NCBI GenBank assembly: GCA_032209605.1
Contig: JASFXZ010000001.1
Location: 35,344,619 to 35,408,618, forward strand
DNA: 64,000 nt
Reading direction: 5' to 3'
From: Mactromeris polynyma
Lineage: Eukaryota > Mollusca > Bivalvia > Venerida > Mactridae
Below are positions 36,501 through 48,500 of this stretch, piece by piece (position 1 is the stretch's first letter; each line of letters begins with the position of its first letter). The position numbers and the translations under genes were made by a program. The notes under the pieces were generated by a model. The model saw nothing but the letters and a program-made list of their open reading frames with translations, was not told where the DNA came from and searched no databases.

Positions 36501-39500
36501 CTGCAATGTGCAGGGGCCATAATTTCAGCTTCAGTAGTTACTGTTTATTATCACATTCAAGATGGCTGACTGCATTTATGCTCTTTTATTTTCAGAGCTG
36601 TGATAGATTTATCGAAACTCGATCGAGAGAAAACACATATAATAGAACAGGAGATGGAAGATGGTGCTGGCATCATCAAACTTCTTGTTACTATCAGTGG
36701 GACCTCTGGAGTTGAAACAATTACTGATCTCTCTACATATGCCTTCAATCCTCTGGAACAGGATGAAATTGTTAGAAAACACGTACGCATGCTATCAAGT
36801 GGTTCTATTTTTTCCTACATTCATTCACCTGAGCACAAAGGGCTCATGGTGAGCTTTTTCGGATCGTTGGATGTCCGTTGTCTTGCGTCAACATTTTCTT
36901 TAAACAAAACCTCTTCCTATACTGCTGAATAGATTTTGTCCAAACTTCACATGAATGATCCTTGGACGAGCCTCTTTCTGCGATCTGTTGCATAAGAAGG
37001 TCACAGGAGCAAAAAACATATTTTTAAAAAGTTAAACTTTTGTCCAAAACCATAAGGTTTATAGGTGTGTAGGCTTGTCAAGTGTTCCTCTTACACGATT
37101 GCATAAATTATTAAGTTCCATAAAAAAACACATTAAAAAAGCTATTGCAAATATTTGTTAATGAAACCCCAATTCTTAATTTCTATTGTAATGATTCATG
37201 TACTTATTTTATTCTTCTTTTAAATGCAGGGTTTCGCTCAGTCTTTCACGAATATGAAAGATGTTGGTTGGTTACAGGTCAAAGGTAAGGTTAAGTTGCA
37301 TTACTTTTTCAACAGCCCTTTATACTCAGTATTTAAAATACGCATTTTCCTAAAAGCTTCAGTTTCACTTCTTGATCTATGTTTCAAAGGAACAGTTACC
37401 AGCCTTTGTTTAGTTTACACTTTACAGCTAGACATCTTTTATTCGACAACATTTTATCCAAATACTTGGTATCATCCCAGTAAATATCAGGTACCGATGT
37501 ATCTTCTTCTTATGCACATCAAATTGAAATGGGCTATTCAAAACCATGTATTATTCGAAATAAAATTTCGGACCTGATGAATTTAAATGAATGAGGTCCA
37601 ATAATTGTATTTTGTTTACATCAATTGTACTAATAACTCTTGATGGCTGGTTCATGGGCTACATACCAATACTTGTGTCTAATTCAAGAATCACTAAATG
37701 TAGGGCTCAAATCATGACCTTTGGTTCAGGAGAATGGCATTCTACCCCCCCCCCCCCCCCCCCCCCTCCATAAAGGATTTCATTTTGTATATTTGAATTT
37801 TCCTTTATTTCAATACATTATACTTTCATGAGAAGTTGACATCTATGCGCGTGTATCTAGCTTGTATTTTAAATTGCTGAACACTCCTCTATCATGAAAC
37901 AAAAGAAATTATTGACCCCCAGTGGCGTTCTAGACTTGTTATTTGTCTCCTGTCTGTCTGTCTATCTAACAATATTAAGTGTAATTAATAGCTTTCCGAT
38001 TCATCAACAAAATAACAAAGGCTCCAGAATGATTTTGACCTTCCTACATGTAGGAGTGTAGTTGTAATGTGAGGAGAGCAGGTAACTGCTGTGTAACTAA
38101 TGCAGTTATGTTTTGCCCCAGGGGGGTCACAGGGATACACAGGACTTTTGACAAGACAATTCTCGCGGAATATTAATAGTATGATTGATCAACAATGCTT
38201 GGGTAAATGTTACTCCAAGGCCTCAAATTATACCTCTTAAATCCAGTACTGCATTGTTGTTAGTTCAACTTGTCCATTATTCTGATGTTTGCTGTCCGTG
38301 TATAGGCATAATGGTCCAGGCGTAGAGTGCCAGACTCCTGATCTAGATTACTTTAGTTTATTAGACTCATTAGATTCCCTTCAAGATATTCACAATCCTT
38401 TCATTAGGAGCGAAATTAAAACTGACTAGTAAACCAGAAAGCCTTCTTAGAAATTGATTAATGTTATAGTCAGTAGGACTCGGATGATTATTGATGTAAA
38501 ATAAAAAATTAAACTTAAACTGTGGTGAGATTTTTGTCCAATTAACTAATTGGTAATACAGTGATAGATGTACTTGAATAAAAAGAAATTACCTAATCAG
38601 TGTGTACATGATAGACAAAGCCATTTTTTTTTATCCAACATAGGCCACATGAGTATCAGTGTCACCAGTATGATACTTTAAGGGCTTGGCGCTTATTGCT
38701 TGGTTTTGGTATAAACCCAGTTACAATGGGGTTGAACCAAATCCTCAATATAGGTGTTTTAGTTCAATTGTGAAACTAGTTCTTACAACTTATACTAATC
38801 ACTCTCGATGTCTGCTTCCTCAGGCTACCAACCAGTACTCACGCCAAATTTAGGGATTGTGAAGTTGGTGATTAAACCGAGCCTATCGCGGGGCTTGAAC
38901 TTGCGACCTTCGGATCAGGAGTCAGGCGCTCAACCACTGTGCCTCCCTTTGGTGGTTGAAATGAAGAAATCTAATGGACAAATTGTCATGACCATGGACT
39001 CAGATATCTGATATACATTTTGTGTTGTTTCAGTGTACAAAGCCCAAGACCTTCTGGCAGCTGATATTGGTGGAAAAAGTGATCCATTTTGTGTTCTGGA
39101 ACTTGTAAATACTCGTCTTCAAACTCATACAGAATATAAAACTTTAAATCCAGAATGGAACAAACTCTTTACATTGTAAGTACATGTATTGGTATATGGC
39201 TGTGAATATAAAAACTAAACCATCAATTAGATGATGTTTTCTTGTTGTCTGTTTAATGCACAGTGAGATATTAAGTCCCAAGGGGAGGGAGATCTGACCC
39301 TGGGAAATTAGACAATTTGTCTAAATCCCCACAGTGGGAGATGCTCATTCACCACTTCCAGGATCTATTAAAATCCCAATCAATGTCTATTTCCCAAGAC
39401 CTGTAATTATTGGACATGTCTAATTCCTCTCTGTCGGAATCGTCTTCTCTCGTGTATCCCCCATGGGGCAAAACATTGATTATCGCAGAAGCCACATGAC

Positions 39501-42500
39501 ATTTTTCTGAATAGTTTGTCGTAAAAACGAAAGTAGAGATTGTCTGTGACTTTAAAGTAATATGTTTATTTTTTTTCGTATTTTACCTGTATAAACATGA
39601 ACAATATATTTCATGTCATTAATATATCACCAATTATGCATTATCTCAAAAGAATAAGGGTTGTCATGGGAAAATGGGGTAGTTTGGGCCATCGGACACT
39701 AACATTTTTGGGAGGGCCTAAAATATGCCAGACATTAATATTAAAGTGTATAATAGTCTATCATCAAATTATTTTCAGTAATGTGAAAGATATTCATACA
39801 AGTTTGGAAGTCACCGTTTACGATGAAGATAGAGACAAGAAAGTAGAGTTTCTTGGTAAATGTGCAATCCCTCTGCTCAGGGTGAGTTCAATATCTGAAT
39901 TTCATATTTTAATAATACTCTCTTAAAGCATAGAGAGCTTGTTCTGATACTTCTTAATCACTCTGCTTTATCTTACACTGATATTGTCTACTTTAAGGCA
40001 GGCGAATCCACATGCAGCCATAGCCAATTAGTGAGCTACTTGCAACAACTTACTTATGTCCCCAAATTATGACAGTAAACATGCTTAAATAAAGATTTTG
40101 TATCTGTGTACTGAGTAGAGAGCTCTCACTGTCATAGTAATTAGTCATGTGACATGTAAATTGGTGGAAAACCAAAATAAATCGAATGTAAGTGACCAAC
40201 GTAACGTCAACATGCCAAAAACTATTTTCAATGCCTATAAATGTGCATTAACTTAAAGCCATTCATACAGCTGTCTGCTCCGAATCTGCATATATCGTCA
40301 TACTCCCTAACTGCACCCCTCGCGTAACTGCACTGCCATCTTTATTTTTCTTGTTGTCTCGCGTGTATGAAAATGTTCTTATTGTTGTCACATTTTTGCA
40401 CTGATTGATTGAAATTGGATGTGATTAATCGGCCCATGGAAGTATGTATACTGTATGTAGACAATTCAAGTTCCAATTCACAACCAAAGTTTAGCGAGTC
40501 GCCAGGTTGTCAAGGATATTTTAATATGCATCATCCAGTTACTTAGCATTTGTAGATACTTGAATAAGTCACTGCAATATTATTTAATGCCTATCACCAT
40601 GTACAATTGTTGATGATGGAACGAAATACTGCCTTCTGAATAGGCTAAATGATGTGAAATAAAACAGATTAGCTTACCTCAACCTGAAATGCTATAATAT
40701 AGTGTACACATTTGATTGGTTCTAAACAGAGGAAAATGTCTATATATTTTAAACTCAGTTGTCAGTAAAACTGACCAATGAAAATAGCATCATGTTAACA
40801 GGGATACTGTTTAGTATATCATTGGGTAAATTAGAAAGGTTAAAAAGGTAAAATATCAAAATGTGCCGGGTTATAAAGCAGCATGTGAATGTTACGGCAT
40901 TGGAATCAAAGCGCTGTATGGGAGCGTAATTTTATAAAAGATTGTTCGATTGCATGGGCTTGGATTGTAGTGATAAGCATTTAAAGATATTGTGGCGACC
41001 TTTTCAAGAACCTCAAAAGGCTAAGATATTTGTATAATTGACTTTCAATAACTACACATTAAGAGGCATCAGAGATAATTAAGTATGGTTTATTTTGGTT
41101 TTCCACCAATGAACATTCTCACAATATTGTGGCTGCGAGTGCTCTTTACTCAGTACTCATTGTTATGACTTTCATGAACACATGTTTTCTGTCATAATTA
41201 TTGGACACAAGCTAGTCATTGCAAGTGGCTTGCTGATTGGCTATGTATAAATGCTGTTTCGCCTGTCTAAAAGTAGAAAATACCAGTTGTGCGAGAGTTA
41301 TAAAGCAGAGGATTATGAAGGTATCGGAAAAAGCACCAAATGCTAAAGAAGAGTAGAGATGGAGACACACCAAAAAACAAACCACGTAGCTCAAAGAACA
41401 TTCGCCATGCATCACATGATATTTCATCACCAAGTATTTGCAACCGATCACGATCTGTAGTGTGATCATAGTCTTAGTCTTGCTTTATTTAAATTGATTC
41501 TACTGTGTGTTCTATCAGAAGAAGCCTGTTGGCTTATCTATTGATAAATGTGTTTCAAAGTCTATCTTGGCCTGATCGCTTAGTGGTTGAGTGTGAAGCC
41601 AAGGGCGATGCTAAACTCCAACCCTAACATACCAGTAGTCAAAATGGTACTAGGAGCTCCTTTGCTTGGCCTGAGCAATAGAAGGATAGTACTAGGACAA
41701 GGTGGTTTGATTTATCTGACACTCACCGGGTATCGTGTGTCTATGGCATGTTATCAGTGTGGCAGCATTATATTTGCTGCAAATAGACATCACACCCATA
41801 GAACAGCAAATTTGTTTGCTAAACATAAATCCCAATGCACTCGCATTTAAAACTATAAAGAGAATAAAATTGTTCACAGTTGTGCAATGTTTACAGAACT
41901 GTCATGCAAACTTCGCTAAATAGCTTTTTGCTGTGGAATAATTAATCAGTCATTCAGAATGAACAACACCCTTTGTCTTGTCATTGTAACTGATAATAGT
42001 GTACACATTTGCTTGATCATTATCTTTTAGGGTTGTATTATTATTGTTGTTGTTAAAGACATGTTGCAAATATTACCTGTTGATATGAATTCAGTACTGT
42101 TTGTCTAATACTGTGTTATCATGAAGTTAAATAATGATGATGATATGTGATACGTACGCATGTGTTATTATTGAATCTATGCTTCACATTGTAAAATACA
42201 TCAAATGCTGTGTATCTTTGTGTATGGGTTGGAGGTCTGTTTATGCAATAAACTATTGTATTGTATTGTAATACTGACATATTAAGTATATTTTCCAGAT
42301 AAGACCACGGGAGAAGAGATGGTTTGCTCTGAAGGATAAAAAGCTCATTCATCGATCAAAAGGCTCAATTTTACTAGAAATGGATTTCATTTATAATAAT
42401 GTAAGTTCATATTGTTGTAGAGCCTCCTTGGTCATATGGTTTTGGTTGATGACTTCAGATCACTTGCCCCTCACTGCTGGGGTTTGAATCCCACCCACGA

Positions 42501-45500
42501 TATTGAATTTGTGAGGAAGCCATCCAACTTGCTCCAACCCCCGTCAGCTTTATCCCCCCGGTGCTTATGCCATGAATAAGCATTTCTGTCTGCCCAATCA
42601 GTGCTTCGAAATTGTACATTTGTTCCATACCCCTAGTACTTGATTGAAAATTGGGTATAGACAGTCAAAGGCATGGAAGACTGTGGTTTCATTCACACTT
42701 CAGTTGTTCTTTCCTAGGATATATTGAATTTGGGAAGTGGTGAACTTGTGATGTTAAAATCAGAACTTTGTAAAGTTTACATTGGGAATTTGATATAGAC
42801 ACTTACTAGCCTGTGTTAAATTGATATTTTGTTATAACAGTAAAATATTGGGATAGAGTGAATTTCTACACCAAACCATTTTCAATTTCAGATGAAAGCT
42901 GCAGTACGAACAGTGAATCCAAGAGAAGAGAAATATATGCAACCTGATCCGAAATTTAAAATTTCAGTAAGTTTTTCTGTTGTGTTGAGATATTTCATTA
43001 TTCACTGTAAAACCAGATCCAGCGAAACAACTGGTTTGAAATGTGTGCATTTTTGTTATAACTGACTTGATTTGTTACCATAGTTGTTAAAATAATTATA
43101 TTCTAAGCGTAAAATGGTTAGCCAAGGCATTGTAACAGCTTGCTGCCATCAAACCTGTCACCCTTCAATGGCTCACTGTGGACTGCTGACAAACTGGCTT
43201 AGACTGGAGCACAGAAGGAGCAACCCATTTGGGGTGTCAGCTACAGTGAAAAGGTCACAGTCATCAAGATGATTACAACCTTCTAAACAGGGCCAAACAA
43301 GTCATCTTGTTGAGGCTTTGCACAGGACATAACATACTAAATGTCCACATATCCATGAAGCTTAAATGGTACCATCAACAATCTGTCACTGTTGTGATGC
43401 AGACCAGATAACTGAGCATATGCAGAATGGATAATCAGCAACAAGCAGCAGTATTGCCGGCCAGTACAGGAATTAATCAATAGCTATACGGGGACCTGGA
43501 GAACCTTCCACACACTGTCCTTCCTCACTGCTACTGATCTGACCATGTACAGGTGTACAAGAAGAAGAAGCTGCATCGATGATTTTGCCCTGTCACTGAA
43601 TAACTCAAGGCATAAAATTGTTGAATGAGAATATTTCTGACATGAAAACACTTTTGATAAAACTCTTTGATAAAATGAAACCTAATGTAATTTCCTGTTC
43701 ATAATCAAAATGTAAAATTAGAACATCATGTATGATTTGTCAACAAACAGAAGATCTTTTGAGAAGTGAAATGCAGTTCGAGTGGATGGAAACTACCATG
43801 AAGCTGTCTGAGAAGATAAAAAATAAAGTTATGCGGCTTTAACTAATACTTATCACACTTGTTGCCTGCTTCCTTGGTTAGTGACCAGAAATAGCCGTAT
43901 TACAGAAGCATCTTAAGTGAATCTTAAATATTTTCACTTAAGTTCAAAACTTCAAATGGATGTATTTATTTTAAAAACCACATTAAAACTTTGAAATTTT
44001 ACTAAAGATGTTTCTGTTATATTGCCCCAGTACTCATTGCATATTTAAGGATTGCAAAATTTGTGATCAAGTTCTACTGAACATTTGGCTGTCTCTCTCT
44101 AACTGAAGTACATTGTCACTCTACAAGAGAGTGTTAGGAGACTTATGCTTAAATGCCTGCACAAACAATTCTTTGACACCAAGGATATAATTACAAAGTA
44201 CTGAATATATCTTTACTTACCTTTTATATAAAATCTGCCATGAATGAAAAATGTTTGTAATTGAATTGAAGAAATATATCACAGTAAATTCCCTGAAAAC
44301 TTTAACGACAGTTTGAGTCTTCTATGTGTATATATGCAATTTTACTGATGTTATAGTGCTTTACATGATTATCATTTCAATGTATCTGGATTCCAATGGT
44401 GAAGACGATGTAGATCATAATTAAGATACAAACCTGGGACAGTTAATCTGCACTAATTGGTTGTATATTAATTAAAATGTGATCTGATTTATTGTAATTA
44501 AATTGTATTGGCTAAAATGTTGGCTCTATTAGTTTATAAGTTTGATGCAATACAGCAATATAAGGTTCAAATAATACGGCCACAGCACATATTTACACAT
44601 TCATTTCAAGCAGTAATGATCATCATTTGAGATTTTTATCATCACACACACATTCCTTTTTCACGCCTTTAAAGGTTACTTGCGCAACTGTTAAAGGGTT
44701 TACATCAGAAAATAATCCCTGTTATAACACTTTTATCATTTCTCCATCCCATACTTTGACTCATGAACAGAAAATGTACTTGCTGATATAGATATTTCTA
44801 TTTCATTGTGAGCATCATGAGCATAAAACATTCCCATCAATTTTTTGGTGTTTTCTCATCCCAATAAAAATGCCCAAACTGTTGGAATGTATTTTTTGTT
44901 GGTGTCCTAATTGTGACAGTTGCTCAGTAAATCCCAGTTTAAGTGCAGATGCAGTTCTGAGTGGAGTTAAGTTACGAAATGTTATCAATGTGAGTTATGA
45001 GCAAATTTGAAAATAACTAGAATTCTCCTGATGTATTCTGGATATGTTGATAACTGTAAGTTCCTTTCAACATTTTCATTATCATTGATAATTCCATGGC
45101 AGTTGGTTGGTGATTAGCGTGTTGAATGCGCGTTGAATGCGTGTTGAATGCGGTTGCTCTGGTTGTGTTGAATGCGCGTTGAATGCGTGTTGAATGCATG
45201 TTGAATGCGTGTTGAATGCATGTTGAATGCGTGTTGAATGCGGTTGCTCTGGTTGTTTTGAAGAGTTTTTTGCTGCCACATTTTGTTTAATTAATACTTG
45301 ATATAGAAATTGAGAATGCACCAAAATCAACCAATGGCAATCTAAGTATTTTCAAATACTCTGGCATCTAGAACATTTCCAATTTCACTTCCCTTTCCAG
45401 AAACCAGGCACAAAAAGCTGGTGAGAGCCAAGAGTGGTTTTTGCTTTAGTGTAGTTAAATTGGCTGTAACTTTTTATAATGTGATAATTTATCTAGTCAT

Positions 45501-48500
45501 GGTACATAGGTTGTTGCTTATGAGAGGGCTTCTCTGCAAATATTGTACTGTATTATATAATGTTGTTGCCTCACCTGTTTGATCTTTCCATTATATAGAC
45601 CATTAGTGTGAATGTTGTCCTTAACTTGAATTGTTGAATGTTGAACAAAAGACCCTATTTTACATCAATCATGAGACATTAGTTCTTACAGCTTACATGA
45701 ACCACTCTCAATGATGAGCTCCCATACAGTGCTTTGATTCCTCTGCCATTGCATTCATACACTGCAGTATATTTGATATTTGACCTTTATAACCTTTCTG
45801 ATATATCCAATAATTTAGTCGCAGTAAACAAAATCACCATTTTTCTGTGATACTAAATTTCATTAGTCGACTCGATCACGTGACTACTGAGTTTAAAATA
45901 GACAGGTATTTTCCCAGTTTAGACCCAATAAAACGTGGACACAATATTATGGACTATGGTGTTGAGCCAAATTTTGACGATCTAGCTAATTTGTTTTAAT
46001 TCATGCCATTTAGCATTCACAGGAGGCAGTGTTTCGTTCTTTCAATGAGGATTGTACTGATACGTATTACAAATATTGTGGCGACTTTATCAAGTACCAC
46101 CAAAATTAATGCTGAGTAACGGTATGACGCTTGTTAAAATATATGCAAATTCTGCACTAACAGCTGTATGAATAGCCTTAAAGTATGTCACGTTTACTGG
46201 CATCGGAATAAGTTTGGCATGCTAATGAAATGTTAGTCATTTAAATGTTTAATTTAGTTTTTCTAGCAATTTACATTGTCACAGCGCTATTTCTATGACG
46301 GTGAGAGCTACACAGTGCATAGTCACATAACCTTTATTTACACATGTTTACTGTCCTACTTTTAGGACATTTGTGATTTGTTGCAAGCGCCTCGCTGAAT
46401 TGCTATGGATGCATGTTGGTTTGTCTGTCTAAAAACAGAAAATATCAGCGAGAGTTATAAAGCAGAGGGTGATTATGAAGGTATCAGGATAAGTGCCCGG
46501 TGCTATAGGAGATCTCAATGAAAGCTTCCATGGTTTCCCACTGCTACATCACCGTATTCAGGTCACGCATATCCTAGTATTCAAACCCGTGTCAGTCGGG
46601 TAAGGAGTCCAGGGGCCCTTGGTCACAAACAGTTTAAGACTTTAAATTAGCAAAAGTTGAATTTACCAGTTTTTCATTTTCATTACATCTAAACGGATGA
46701 AATTTTGTCTGAATAATTCAAATTACTCTCTCTCTATACTTTGCCAAGTTTTGTTACAATCTAGTCTGTTATAACAACATTGGAGCAAAATCAACATTAA
46801 ACATTTTTTCGGTTTAGCCTGAGTTTCAGTCTGATTATGTTAATGAATATTGCACCAGCACTCATCTAGATGACTCTGCCTCCCAGTAAAGTTCTACGAT
46901 ATTGAACATCTATAAAAGTTTTATACTACAAATTCAATGTTTCTAAGCAGGCAAAATATATCTCTCTGTATTAATACTGACACTGTGTACCATTATTTTG
47001 TCTTTATGCATTCATACTTGAAATTAATAATACCCACTGGATTTATCCTCCTGTTTTGCAACGAATTACATACTTACGTTTTCCAGTATGATAAATTATG
47101 TCCTCACTAAATCATGTCTGGAAAGCATTTGCATGATAATACTGGAAGAATTGTCTGCCTTGTATAGTTGAAAATACAATAAATCATGATTATTCTGTCT
47201 GAGCTTGTGTATACCATTGTGATTGAAGCTCTGACGGATGGTCTTTTAATAGTGTTCCAGCTTGATACTGTGTTGTTTGCTTTTCTTGTTCTTTCATTTC
47301 GGTCATGTTCATGTACCATCCCTGTGTGAACCTCCTGGTCTGTGAGTTAATGTTTTCATGTACCATCTTAGTGTGTGTACCTCCTGGTCTGTGAGTTAAT
47401 GTTTTTCATGTGCCATCACTGTATGTGTACCTCCTGGTCCGTGAGTTCATGTTTTTCATGTGCCATCACTGTATGTGTACCTCCTGGTCTGTGAGTTAAT
47501 GTTTTCATGTACCATCTTAGTGTGTGTACCTCCTGGTCCGTGAGTTAATGTTTTTCATGTGCCATCACTGTATGTACCTCCTGGTCCGTGAGTTAATGTT
47601 TTCATGTACCATCTTAGTATGTGTACCTCCTGGTCCGTGAGTTAATGTTTTTCATGTGCCATCACTGTATGTGTACCTCCTGGTCCGTGAGTTAATGTTT
47701 TTCATGTGCCATCACTGTATGTGTACCTCCTGGTCCGTGAGTTAATGTTTTTCATGTGCCATCACTGTATGTGTACCTCCTGGTCCGTGAGTTAATGTTT
47801 TTCATGTGCCATCACTGTATGTGTACCTCCTGGTTCGTGAGTTAATGTTTTTCATGTGCCATCACTGTGTGTACCTCCTGGTCCGTGAGTTAATGTTTTT
47901 CATGTGCCATCACTGTGTGTGTACCTCCTGGTCCGTGAGTTAATGTTTTTCATGTGCCATCACTGTATGTGTACCTCCTGGTCCGTGAGTTAATGTTTTT
48001 CATGTGCCATCACTGTATGTGTACCTCCTGGTCCGTGAGTTAATGTTTTTCATGTGCCATCACTGTGTGTGTACCTCCTGGTCTGTGAGTTAATGTTTTT
48101 CATGTGCCATCACTGTGTGTACCTCCTGGTCCATGAGTTAATGTTTTTCATGTGCCATCACTGTGTGTGTACCTCCTGGTCCGTGAGTTAATGTTTTTCA
48201 TGCGCCATCACTGTGTGTGTACCTCCTGGTCCGTGAGTTAATGTTTTTCATGTGCCATCACTGTGTGTGTACCTCCTGGTCCGTGAGTTAATGTTTTTCA
48301 TGTGCCATCACTGTGTGTGTACCTCCTGGTCCGTGAGTTAATGTTTTTCATGTGCCATCACTGTATGTACCTCCTGGTCCGTGAGTTAATGTTTTTCATG
48401 TGCCATCACTGTATGTACCTCCTTTCATTAATAAGGTAAACTTATGGCATATCAGAAAAATATAGTGCTGGACAGGTTTACATTTTTTCCTAACAAGAAA

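Larger units (their letters stand above)
33898..36595 (+). other. MCTP: MCTP intron 6
   Basis: A 2.7-kb intron. It carries the minus-strand MITE relative (34345-34470), an R1 copy (34853-35215) and the pyrimidine-rich 32-bp array (36003-36367), which ends about 230 bases before exon 7. Confidence 0.85.
37285..39033 (+). other. MCTP: MCTP intron 8
   Basis: A 1.7-kb intron with two minus-strand SINEs (37591-37745 and 38770-38955), a 23-base C run at about 37744-37766 and otherwise AT-rich DNA. Confidence 0.85.
39882..42298 (+). other. MCTP: MCTP intron 10
   Basis: A 2.4-kb intron with an inverted repeat pair (39985-40300 minus, 40980-41290 plus) and a tRNA-like SINE candidate (41575-41745). 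Confidence 0.85.

Noticed and set aside
37744..37766. Poly-C run as a biological signal
   Set aside because: Probably a low-complexity run at the edge of a repeat; its length may also be a sequencing artefact.
45017..45330. Minus-strand HSTRIQ repeat peptides
   Set aside because: Products of an 11-bp tandem repeat; no gene context.
47310..48424. CRISPR-like regular array
   Set aside because: Units are contiguous direct repeats without unique spacers, in a eukaryotic intron.
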